The notes beneath the pieces are model-generated. The model ran no database searches. It was not told where the DNA came from and saw only the letters and a program-made list of their open reading frames with translations. Of a stretch of DNA of 64,000 bases, positions 1-10,356 are shown one piece after another (the stretch's first letter is position 1; every line of letters starts with the position of its first letter). Both the position numbers and the translations under genes were made by a program. Origin of the DNA: Avena insularis (taxonomy: Eukaryota > Streptophyta > Magnoliopsida > Poales > Poaceae); contig CM042685.1 of assembly GCA_023614405.1 (NCBI GenBank), positions 230,123,661-230,187,660 of the forward strand, written 5' to 3'.

Positions 1-909
1 GGCCTTCGCTCAAGCTCAGGCGGTCGAACTAGTACTACGTAGTTGATTTTAGTTCCTGCTCGCAAGCCAAGGGCCAAGCTGCATGCCTGCCTGCCTGCCT
101 GCTCGGATCAGTGTGGCCGCATGTTGATTCTCTTTGTTGTTTTCTCTTGAGCATTTGGTGAGGATCGTAGGAAACTAAGAACACGGGGATGGCATGAAGG
201 GACAGGGAGGGGATGGAGAGTGGAAACCCCACTACGCACTCCAGATCAGTTAACCATCCACATGCGTCCAAGCTATAGTCGCTTGTAGCCACCGTCTCGA
301 ACAATGGAAGACCCCCCGATTCATGAGGAAACCGACCCAGGTTTTCATAAATTTCCTCAAGTTCGAGAGCCCAGACTACAAGTATACACACCATCTTTCC
401 AGTGAGCGGTGACGGCACTGACCACTCCCTCTCACCATCACGTCGGTCGCTTTGAGCTAGCTAGCAGCGGTCTAGTGCGTGGTCCGCCTTGGGTGCGTTG
501 GGTGTGTCCGCTGCGTCACAGGGGCGATACGCCCACGCGCGCCCGAGATCTCGCTTTTTTTTTTGGCGGCAACCTCGATCGGAAGCAAACCACCGTCCAC
601 CGGCCCTTTGTAAGCGTCGGTCGCACCGACCACGCACCTTTTTTCTTCAACATTTTTACTATACGGCCCTCTCTCCGGTGTCAAAAGCTAGTAGGAGAAT
701 TACTACTTCCCAGGCAGGGGATATGGCTGGAAACACAAGAAAAGTCGTTAAGAAAGAAAAACTTCTCTAGACAGGAAAACCAAACCCCAAAACAGAACAG
801 AGCTCACTCTTTGCGCTTTCTCCAAAAGCAGAGGAGAGAATAAGACAGGATGCAAAGGCAACTGGGCAAGGCGACGGGGTCACACGACCTGCACTTGCGA
901 AAGCCAACA
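1..909. other. Unassigned flank, no gene recognised
   Basis: No reading frame here resembles a protein family I know; the open frames are short and compositionally driven. A T-run stands at about 545-555. The missing first exon of the MFS gene at 18389 would be expected upstream on this strand, but no matching N-terminal coding sequence is visible here. It could be intergenic DNA or deep intron. Confidence 0.4.
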
Positions 910-1110
910 CGCACAGCACGCCACAAGACACCACATGGAACAATTGTTTCAGCACAAGAGCAAGAAAACAACCCAACAAAATGAAACTTACAAAATTGGC
1001 CCTAGAGGTGCGATTTCCCACCGCCAAATCGACCCCGCCGATGAAATATGTGCGAGACATGACCTCACTTTCTCAAAGAGCTGTTGTCACGCCATTGCAC
1101 CGATGCTTCG
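910..1110 (+). repeat. Dispersed repeat, related copy at 17757-17937
   Basis: This stretch aligns by eye with 17757-17937. Both carry the blocks CCCAACAAAATGAAAC, TCCCACCGCCAAATCG and TATGTGCGAGACATGACC in the same order and orientation, with scattered substitutions and small indels. The similarity ends near 1110. The two copies flank the nested transposon block 1366-15718. No coding function is evident. It may be a fragment of an unnamed transposon or an old segmental duplication. Confidence 0.7.
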
Positions 1111-1365
1111 CTAGCCAAATAGTAAAACATACGCGTCACACACAACAGAGGATGCATCGCTTCGTCGGTATTGTCGCCTCGTGGACCAAACTCCAGTAAC
1201 CCTAGCTTCTCGTACTGACGACAAGACAAGAAACACAAACCCCGCACTCCTCGGTGCCTCTAGCGGAAGAACCGCCACCTTAGGGCTGGAGCTAGGGACG
1301 CCTTAAACAGCAACATCGCCACCATCAAAACAACGTTGCTAGGAAATCGTCACCGTAACATTCTA
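1111..1365. other. Unassigned spacer before the Mariner-type element
   Basis: Nothing recognisable is seen. It ends in the dinucleotide TA at 1364-1365, which serves as the target-site duplication of the following element. Confidence 0.4.
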
Positions 1366-2161
1366 CTCTCTCCGTGTCATAATATAAGATGTTTTAGCTT
1401 TGTGAAGCAAATGTATCTAGACTACTTTTACTATATAGGTTTACTCATGTTTGGAGTGGAGGAAGACAATGCTTCGCATCGCCCCTCCCGCGGGCGACGG
1501 AAGCGCCTTCTAGCCTCGCCCCGACCTCGCCGTTCTCCACCGTCTCTCCCCCCGTCGCCGCCGCCAGCTTGCGCCGCCAGGGCTAGCCCGCGTGGGGGAG
1601 GCGGCGGCGGGCCTTCCTCTCCCCGGCGTGAGGTGGTCCGGGCGGGCAGGCGGGCACCTCGGCGCGCGGTGCATCTTGGCGAACGACGGCTCCGGTTGCA
1701 GGCGGTGGGAGGCGGCGGCACGCCAGTCCTGCCCTCTGCTTCGCGAGGCGGCGCTGGTAGGTGGCGGAGAGCGACGGGCGAGCGGGCTGCTGCCGGATTT
1801 CGACCGGCCCAGATCTGGGTCCTTTGGGCCCGATCTGGATCCGGACGGGCCTGTCGGCTTGCGAGGTTTTCACTCTTCCTGGAGTGCAGAACGGAGGTGA
1901 TCTCGACTGGGTGGTGGCGATGGAACTATCGTGCATCAGCGTGGTGGTGGAGGCTTTACGGGTCCGATTTAGACCCGACCGGACCTAGTTCATCGAAGAC
2001 GAGGGTAACGGCGATGGCCTACGTGCTGCATCGTGGCGGTGGGGACTTTACGGACTCGTTCTGGGTCCGGCTGGGCCTGTCCGGCCTGGTTTGTCCCTAC
2101 CGCCACGTCCGGTCGGCACCCACCTTTTGGCGGTGGAGGACGCCCTCCAGGTGGCTGTGCT

Positions 2162-2662
2162 TGACATGGTTATACCCTACGGGTACGTGACTTCAGCATA
2201 CCTGGTCCAGCCCAAGGAAGGCCCACAGCAGACATACGCTGGCCCATGAAGATTTTCGGGTGGCCAAGGCCCATGACGCCTTCGGATCCTTGGAGAGCAA
2301 GACTAGCATAGATAGGAAATTCAAAGGGGTAAACCCCTAGAACTTGTAACCGACTAGGACTATGCCCGGGACCTGCCTAAGTCTATATAAAGGCCAGGAG
2401 GGCACGTCCTAGATCTTTCGACTCATACTTCCGCACACGCACCTCCACGCCAGATCGAATCTGCGCACCCTGTAACCTTCGGTTCCGCCGTAATCAAGAG
2501 CAGACAAGCAGGAGTAGGGTTTTCCCTCCGGGGGCCTGAACCTGGGTAAATCTCGTGTCCCCTGGTTGCTTGTCTGTTAACCGTTCCACGATCTCCAGCA
2601 TCCCCATCTTCTCCAAAACCCAAGTCCATAACAATGGGCATTGACGAGATTAAACCTCGTCA
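2162..2662 (+). repeat. 5' LTR of the Tat-type Gypsy element
   Basis: 501 bp, starting TGACATGG and ending CCTCGTCA. It is near-identical to 14465-14956 apart from small indels near its start and in the 2455-2510 region. Preceded by TSD GTGCT. Confidence 0.92.
2383..2392 (+). promoter_or_regulatory. TATA box in 5' LTR
   Basis: CTATATAAAG lies in the LTR; the same sequence is at 14681-14690 in the 3' LTR. The position fits the U3 core promoter of the retrotransposon. Function is inferred from motif and context. Confidence 0.6.
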
Positions 2663-2663
2663 A

Positions 2664-2682
2664 TTGGCGCCGTCTGTGGGAA
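2664..2682 (+). other. Primer-binding site
   Basis: Two bases after the LTR comes TTGGCGCCGTCTGTGGGAA, the place and style of a minus-strand primer-binding site. It is not the initiator-Met type TGGTATCAGAGC. The tRNA (Arg is reported for Tat relatives) was not verified. Confidence 0.65.
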
Positions 2683-3431
2683 TCGGGGCTGCTGATTGTG
2701 CGATCGTGACGGTCCCGACCCGATCGATCTACAACTCCGCGGAGACGGAGAATCACCTCCTCTTCGACGCTTTCGACTTCACCGCCCACTCGCCAGCCAC
2801 CAAGAAGGATTTCGAGCCCGTAGGCGACGGACTCGAAATTTTGTTCGGGAGCTTCTGCTTCCATGTGGGACAAACCGCACCTCCGCCTTCTGGCGGGTGC
2901 CCGTGCCATCAATCAGGCCCGCCTCGTGGGCTCCACACCCCGTGCTGCGCACATCACCATCGACAGATGAGTTCTATGACAGCAGCAGCTGCAACTCCGA
3001 TCTGTGCGATCCACCTTCGGATGAAGGGACCTACGGTTCCGGATCCGAAAGCTGCGGCAGCAGCGAACCGATCTACGAGCGCTACCAATGCGCCGCAGTT
3101 ATCCAGGAGCAGCAAACGCCTAACCCGCCGCCTAACACGAACCCTAACCCGCAGGATAGAAAAGGCAGAAATGGCGGGAACAGAAGAATCCAGTCCCCCC
3201 CACCCGAAGGGGAAAACAACGGCCACGTCATCCAACTTAGCAAAGAAGGATGGGTCCAGGCACGCCGTGCCGTCGCAGGCGACATAGTCCTGCCTGTGGA
3301 CTCCCCACGTGACTCTCGATGGCATACCACTACCTCCTCATCGAGGAACACAAGAAGCAAGTCAAGATGCAGGAGACGCCGACAAGCAAGCAAGTCCAGC
3401 CTCGACGAGTCCGTAAGCTGCGCTCTCCGCC

Positions 3432-5083
3432 ATGGCACCCGGCTCTAGCACAAACGGAAACCAGGGAAACAAACACCGCTCGCGGGTGGAGAACATGGAT
3501 CCCAAGGAGCGCCGTGATGTGACCCGAACTCTCCACACATCGTTCATGGATATGGATGCCGACGGTAACATTATCCCGAAGACACCGCAAGCTGCGATCA
3601 TGGCAGCCACTGCGTATCTCGCGGCCCACCAACCTCCGGAAGGGGACCCGAAAAGAGCCATGCATAAGTCCGCACTCACCAGACTCGGACTTGTCGGAGC
3701 TGCGCTCCACGAAGACGCTCCTGCGGAGCCGAAGAAGAAAGCTCCGGCCAGGCGCGACCGGAGCCCCACCCCTTCATCCGAAGAGGAAGAGGAACACGAC
3801 CTTCCTCGAAGGAAGAAGAGCTCGCATCGCCATAAACGCGACTACGGCGCCAGAGATGCGCTTACACAGCGCAAAATCGACAAAGCACGAGCCAAACGCG
3901 CATGCTCGTCCGAGTCCGAGATGGATGAAGATGAAGGAGAACTCTGCGAAGCTCGATGCTTCAGCAGATCTGTTCGGCGAACACATATGCCACGCAATTT
4001 CAAGCTTCCTTCGGATACTCCGAAGTTCAACGGCACGCAAGATCCAAAATCTTGGCTCAGCGACCATCTGTCATCCTTCAAGCTGCACGGCGGTAACAAA
4101 GAAACCGCCATGCAATGCCTCCATTACGGTGACAGGTAGCGCGGGTCTGGCTCAGCAGCCTATCATCAGGATCCATCCGAAGTTGGGAGGATCTAGCTTA
4201 CAGCTTCATCCGAAATTTCAAGGGCACCAGCAAGAGGCCCGCCTCAATCGAAGAGTTGCGAGCCTGCACTCAGAGAACAGGCGAATCTATTCGCTCGTAC
4301 ATATTACGCTGGTCTACCACCAAGAACTCCGCAGCACATATCTTCGAAGAGAGGGCCATCGACGCCTTCAGAGACGGCGTCAAACGCCAAGATTTCAAGG
4401 AGGAACTTGGGTGCGTCAAGCCCAAGACACTCGACCACCTCATGGACATTGCCAACAGGTGGGCGGACGGCGAAGATTGCATTCACCGAGCGCAATCAGA
4501 TGAAGAGGACGACTACGGCCGAAGGCGAGAACGCCGCAGCAAGAGGAGATCGCGCGTCTACGAGGACCGCGACGGACCCGACATGGTCGCGGCCGGCTAC
4601 GCCGACCGTCGCAACGACAACAGCCGCAACAGCGGAGGATACCGCGGAGGAAACTTCCGCGACAGCGGACGACCAGCACAGTCGTGGCAACGCCGCGACC
4701 GCGACAACGGACCCTTAGCATTCGACAAAATTTCGGGTCCATGCACCATCCACTTCTACATCGACAAACAAGATGGCAAAAAGAAAGCCAGCCACATGCT
4801 CAAGGACTGCCGCGAGTTCCAGAAACTCAGCGAAAGCATGGTGCAGATGAGGCAACAAACCCCAATCCCTGCGTTCGGAAACGCACCTGCGCCAGGTGAA
4901 ATAGCACACGGATCTCCTCCACCGCCGCCTATTGGAGGCCCAAACCAACCAGTCGCACCAGCGCAAAACAACGCCGGGGTCGGGTACCCCCCACCAAAAG
5001 GAGCACTAAATATGATCCAGAAGGGACGCCCCACAAATAGGGTACAGAAAAAAAAATCACCCGACAAATCAACTTGGCCGTGA
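3432..5083 (+). pseudogene. gag of the Tat-type Gypsy element (frameshifted)
   Basis: Gag packages the element RNA into virus-like particles. The first part is open from ATG 3432 to a stop at 4137-4139. It has the N-terminal block with IPKTPQAA and GLVGAAL, then a charged Lys/Glu-rich stretch and the start of the retrotransposon gag domain (PKFNGTQDP). The gag domain resumes in another frame at about 4230 and runs to a stop at 5081-5083, with ERAIDAF, FKEELG and NRWADGED. After an Arg-rich RNA-binding region comes a degenerate zinc-knuckle-like C...HMLKDC block near 4790-4810. At least one frameshift and a stop near 4139 separate the halves. Confidence 0.85.
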
Positions 5084-5805
5084 CAACTTCGCCTGCAATC
5101 CCTGAGTACCTCAGCGGATCGGAGTCCTGCATCACATTCACTCGCGCAGATCACCCTTGCCAGATCCCTCGCCCAGGTCATGCTGCCCTGGTGCTGGAGG
5201 CGCAGATCGGAGGGTTCGAGATGAGTCGCGTCTTCATGGACGGCGGCAACGGCATCAGCCTAATGTTCGCAAGCACTCTAGCAGCAATGCGGATCCCGCA
5301 ATGCATCCTGGAACAATCAGACACAACGTTCCACGGCATTGTCCCAGGGAAGGGCATATTCCCCCTGGGCAAAATCGGGCTCGATGTCATCTTCGGGAAG
5401 CCGGACAACTTTCGGCAGGAGCGACTCGAATTTGAAGTGGTGGACTGGTCGTCGCAATACCACGCCATCCTGGGGCGTGTAGCATTCGCAAGGTTCCTGG
5501 CCGTCCCACACTACGCATATCTACTACTCAAGATGCCAGGACCAAGGGGCGTCATCACAGTCCACGGGAGCTTCACCCGATCGGACCAATGCGACAGGGA
5601 TTTCAACAAAATCTCCCAGTCTTTCGGCATGCAAGACGAGCTTGTAAGGCTCCGTGAGGTGACGGACAATGGGGCACCCCCAGTCACAAGGCAGAACGCA
5701 CCTGACATGTCCTTCGACTCCACCGTCAACACCAAGAAAGTACAGGTCCATCCGACGGATGCCTCCAAGACGGCCTTGATCGCCAACGACCTCAGCTCCA
5801 CATAG
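5074..5805 (+). pseudogene. Aspartic protease region of Gypsy pol
   Basis: One open frame overlaps the gag end by 10 bp in another frame and ends at an in-frame TAG (5803-5805). The catalytic motif is at about 5236-5262 and reads VFMDGGNGISLMFA. D-G-G replaces the usual D-T/S-G, a form also met in Tat-lineage proteases. ILGR at 5470-5481 is the conserved downstream protease motif. It would cleave the Gag-Pol polyprotein. The stop separates it from RT; comparable elements read through as one polyprotein, so I take the stop as decay. Confidence 0.85.
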
Positions 5806-6643
5806 GAAGGCGCGCTCGTCGAATTCCTCCGTAAGCGCTGGAAAATCTTCGCCTGGTGTCCTGCGGACATGCCAGGAGTTCCCAGGGAATTCGCCGAGCA
5901 CGCACTCAATGTCTTTCTAGACACCAAGCCAGTCAAGCAGTCCATCCGGAGACTGTCGGAGCCACGAGCCAAAGCTATCGGCAAGGAAATCAATAGACTA
6001 CTCGCTGCAGACTTCATCAGGGAAATCAAGGAAAGCGAATGGCTTGCAAACACAGTGATGGTCCCAAAGAAGGACACGGACATCCTGCGGATGTGCGTGG
6101 ACTTCACGTCACTAAACAAGCATTGCCCAAAGGACCACTTCCCTCTTCCCCGGATCGACCAGATCATCGATTCGACTGCAGGTTGCGAGAAACTCTCCTT
6201 CCTCGACGCCTACTCAGGCTATAACCAGATTTGACTCAAGGTCGAAGATCAGGAGAAAACGGCGTTTATCACACCGTTCGGAGTATTCTGTTACAACACA
6301 ATGCCCTTCGGGCTAAAGAACGCAGGTGCCACGTACCAGCGATGCATGCAGGCCTGCCTCAAGGACCAGATCGGTCGCAACGTCCAAGTCTATGTCGACG
6401 ACATAGTAATAAAAACTAAGGAGGCAAGGACGCTTATCGACGATCTCCGCGAGACGTTCGACAACCTTGATCGCTACAGGATCAAGCTCAATCCCGAAAA
6501 GTGCGCCTTCGGCGTCCCATCGGGCCAGCTGCTCGGGTATTTCATCTCTCAACGAGGATCGGCGAACCGAAGAAAATCGAGCCATCATGGCGATGAAAGC
6601 GAAAAACCTCAAAGGCGTCCAAGAAGCTCGCGGGGCGAGTAGC
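5806..6643 (+). pseudogene. Reverse transcriptase domain of Gypsy pol
   Basis: Copies element RNA into cDNA. The frame continues after the TAG at 5803. It has the RT entry block (KEINRLLAADFIREI), the palm motif MCVDFTSLNKHCPKDHFPLP at 6091-6150, and LSFLDAYSGYNQI interrupted by TGA at 6232-6234. Past that stop it continues in frame with TPFGVFCYNTMPFGLKNA and the catalytic YVDD at 6391-6402. After LLGYFISQRG near 6560 the frame is lost in a degenerate stretch. Active-site residues survive but the stops prevent a full product. Confidence 0.9.
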
Positions 6644-6665
6644 GGCGCTAAGCATTCATCACCGC

Positions 6666-7640
6666 ATGGAGAAGGCCCTACCATTCTACCAGCTGCTACG
6701 CAAAGCAGACAAATTTGAGTGGACGCCGGAAGCGAACGACGCATTCGAAAGCCTCAAGCGGCTTCTCTCCACCTCGCCTGTCCTGGTCACGCCAAAGGAG
6801 CACGAGCCTTTGTTGTTGTACATAGCAGCCACACACCAGGTGGTCAGCACCGTACTCGTTGTCGAACGACCCGAAGAAGGCAAGACCCACGGGGTCCAGC
6901 GCCCAATTTACTACCTCAAAGAAGGTATCGACACCAACAAAGCAGGTACCCTCACTACCAGAAGCTAGCCTACGGCGTGTTCATGACGGCTCGACGGCTG
7001 AGCCATTACTTCCAGGAGCACCAAGTGATGGTCGTCAACGAGGCACCCCTGAACAGCGTCCTGAATAATCCAGAGGCCACAGGACGGGTGTCCCTGTGGG
7101 GCATCGAGCTGTCACCCTTGGACATCGTCTACGAGAAGCGACATGCAATTAAATCTCAAGTCCTTCCGGACTTCCTGGTACATTGGATGGAGCTGCAGCT
7201 GCCAGACACCCCAGATATGTCGCAGTCATGGACAATGCACTTCGACGGCTCCAAGAGAGAAGGCTCGAGCGAGCAGGGTCATCTTGACCTCCCCGCAAGG
7301 CGACAAGATGAAGTACGTCCTTCGGATGAAATTCCGAGCCTCCAACAACGAGGCCGAATACGAAGCCCTCATCCACGGCATGAAGATGGCAAAGATATGC
7401 GGCGCAACGCGCCTGGTCATCTACGGTGACTCCAACCTCGTCGTCTAGCAGACGATGAATGAGTGCGACGCACACGCCGAAAACATGATCGCGTACCGCG
7501 CGCTCTACAATGCACTCGAAGGAGAATTCGACGGCTGCGAGCTTCGACACGTCGGAAGAGAAAGCAACGAGGAAGCCGACAGACTCGCCAACATTGGCTC
7601 CACTTGCACAAAGGTGCCACCAGGTGTGTTCCTCGAACAG
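6666..7640 (+). pseudogene. RNase H region of Gypsy pol (multiple frameshifts)
   Basis: Two RNase H blocks are visible. The first (6666 to about 6970) reads FEWTPEANDAFESLK then PIYYL, typical of the Gypsy connection/RNase H region, and breaks near 6940-6970. The second holds the plant-type RNase H: MHFDGSKREG near 7237, ASNNEAEYEALIHG near 7339-7380 and IYGDSNLVV ending at TAG 7446-7448, then HVGRESNEEADRLAN near 7550. A second RNase H module is typical of Tat elements. At least three breaks are present. Confidence 0.8.
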
Positions 7641-9033
7641 ATCTGCGTGCCATCTATCAAGCGGAAATTCCCCAAGGGATCACCCGAAGAAGCAGAACAC
7701 TCGGGAGCTACGCTACCCGAAGGACAAGAAGGACCCGAAAAACTGGACACAGAGGTAGCCATGGTCAACCTAATGCAGGTCATGGCAGTCGAAGAAACTT
7801 GGACGCGACCATACCTCCAGTTCTTGATAAACGGAGAACTGCCTGACAGCCCGACAGATGCCCGGCCCATATCTCGTCGGTCAAAGGCCTTCACCATCAT
7901 CAACGGCGAGTTGTACAAGCGCAGCATCACGGGTGTACTACAACGGTGCATCACCATCGACGACGGCAAAGCTATACTCCAAGACATCCATGAGGGCATT
8001 TGCGGCCACCACGCAGGCAACCGCTCCCTTGTCGCCAAAGCTCTACGAGCAGGATTCTACTGGCCAACGGCCATGAGCGACGCAAAGGACATCGTCCGAA
8101 GATGCAACGGATGCCAATGGTTCGCCGACAAACCGCACGCACCTGGGTCCGAGCTCAGACCCATACCCATAGCCTGGCCTTTTGCTCAATGGGGCCTCGA
8201 CATGATCGGCAAACTGCCAAAATCCTCGAAAGGGGGACACGTCTTCCTCCTGGTTGCAGTCGACAAGTTCACCAAGTGGATCGAGGCCATGCCGGTCACC
8301 AACCAGAAAGGCAAAACTGTCGTCAAGTTCTTCGAGTCCATCGTCTACAGGTTTGGCGTACGACAAGATCATCGCCGACAACGGATCGAACTTCATCTCT
8401 GAGGAATTCCAGGACTTCTGCGAAGGCCTTGGGATCAACATCACGTATGCCTCAGTCGCACACCCGCAAACGAACGGGCAAGTGGAAAAGGCCAACGGCC
8501 TAATCGGCGCTGGCATCAAGAAGCGCCTCATGAGTTCACTCAAACAAAAAGCTGGAGCCTGGACAAAAGAGCTACCATCCGTCCTATGGAGCTTGCGAAC
8601 CACGCCAAACAGCTCCACAGGCTACACACCGTTCTTCATGGTACACGGAGCCAAAGCCGTGCTGCCAGCCGAAATACGCCACCAGGCCCCTCGGGTCGTC
8701 GCATATAGTGAAGCCGAATCCACGGCTGCACTCGAAGACGCCGTCGATACACTCGACGAAGCACGGGATATAGCAGCAGCTCGATCAGCGGTGTACCAGC
8801 AGAGTCTCCGCAACTATCACAGCCGTCGGCTGCGCCCAAGGTCCTTCGTCGAAGGAGATCTCGTCTTGCGACTCAAGCAAAAGCGACCGAATAAATTCGA
8901 GTCACCATGGGAAGGACCCTACGTCATCACCGAAGTCATCCCAGGTGGCGCCTATCGCCTCAAGCATGTGGAGTCTGGAGTCGCATACTCCAACCCATGG
9001 AACATCGCGCACCTACGACGATTCTATCCCTAG
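7641..9033 (+). pseudogene. Integrase of Gypsy pol
   Basis: Inserts element cDNA. The zinc-binding HHCC module is at about 7985-8120 (GICGHHAGN then RRCNGCQWF). The catalytic core has GLDMIGKLP with the first Asp at about 8191-8217, IADNGSNF with the second Asp at about 8375-8395, and HPQTNGQVEKANG with the Glu at about 8461-8500. A frameshift near 8355-8365 splits the core between the first and second Asp. The C-terminal part ends ...WNIAHLRRFYP with TAG at 9031-9033, the usual end of Tat-type pol. Confidence 0.9.
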
Positions 9034-9385
9034 TTACCTACCCCCTTACTTTCAATAAGGCTTTCAGCCAAGGCTACTCAGCCGAACAATGTACCTCCTC
9101 CATTACGATATAAATAAAGTTAAGTGTCTCGCCCCAAAACTTCAGTTCGCTCTTTTTCAACTTTACTACATGCTACAATTGCACTCAGGGGCTCCCCTCA
9201 CCTCACGATTTCATCGACTGAGGATCAAACATGTACACCTGAGTAGCTGACAACGTCAGGCAAACGAAAAGGACACGTACTCAATCAAAGCACTGCGTGC
9301 TTACAACAAACAAACCTTTACAACAAAGGGCACAACACGTCCAGCCGAAATATACAAATTTTACATCTATCTCTTTTTACAGGTA

Positions 9386-10162
9386 CTACCTATCCCGAAG
9401 AATAACCTGAGCACGCTGCTCAAACAAATCTATGACCTGTTCGGCATACTGCCTTATAGCTACGTAATGTGGACGCATGTCCCACTCACCTCCATCAGGC
9501 CGAAGAGGTGGCCCAGCGGCCACAACAGCCAAATCTACGTCAGGCCGGTGCAGCCTCACAAGAGACAAAGCAGCCTTCACTCTTGTGACGAGCTATTGCC
9601 GCACCAACTCCTCGACATTGCTCACGTTCCGAAACTTCGACAGAAGACCCGCAAGGCTTATTGGCACGGCATCCAAAGGGAACATGACGTGCAGCACCGA
9701 GGCAAGCGACGTTTGCACTTGGCGAAGCACTCGAGAAACCCGGTGCACACGATCCTGCACCGTCGCCAGAGCTACGGCACGGTCACGATCCATCCAGAAA
9801 AAGCCGCCAGCCTCCATGTCCTGTTGAGTCAAGCAATTGACCCGAACAGCGACACGCTCTTTTTCTTCCCTCGGAGCAAGGTTGGCACCTGCGATCATCG
9901 CACAAAATAAGAGTAAGGCCAGCAGGCCCATCCGAAGAACTGAGCTACAGCTCGAACCAAAGAACAACTTACATTGCATCTTCTCGGACAGCCGAGCCAG
10001 CTCCGCCATCAAGTACTCCTCTCTGGCTGCACCACGATCCGCCTTGGACTTCCAAACATCGGCATGACCGCGTAACCCGAGCAACTCCCTCTCCAGACTA
10101 CGCACGCGATCCCGAAGAAAAGTGAGTTGCGAGGAATCATCCAAAGATGGTCGCAGCAGCAT
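9386..10162 (-). pseudogene. Second antisense module in the Gypsy 3' region, two exons
   Basis: On the minus strand a coding-looking exon (about 10162 to 9973) with coiled-coil character (FLRDRVRSLERELLGLRGHA) ends at GTAAG. An 84-bp GT-AG intron follows (9889-9972), and the frame resumes in phase at 9888. Exon two contains VEELVRQ, then an in-frame TAG (9593-9595), after which the same frame continues (SLVRLHRPDVDLAVVAAGPP, MRPHYVAIRQYA) to a stop at 9386. It could be further 3' exons of the antisense gene at 10357-13158 or a separate gene. The start is not certain. No enzymatic motif is recognised. Confidence 0.6.
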
Positions 10163-10356
10163 GACGGGTGTCAACAGTCGACACCGAAGGAACCTATAGC
10201 AGCAGAAAAAGAAAGGAACACAGACATTCAGACAATGATAGAGCACAACTCAGAAGAATTCATTAAACATATAAGGCCACTACGTGGCACGAGGATGGTG
10301 TTCTTCAAGATATTTACAACAAAAGTCGACTACAAACTACCCTACGACTACAACGC

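Noticed and set aside
1336..2190. 284-codon plus-strand frame at the Mariner-type element end
   Set aside because: It begins outside the element, crosses its terminal repeat and enters the Gypsy LTR, so it cannot be a conserved gene; openness follows from GC content.
2634..3448. Overlapping frames between LTR and gag of the Gypsy element
   Set aside because: Frames overlap on both strands without family motifs; the region is the leader before the gag ATG at 3432.
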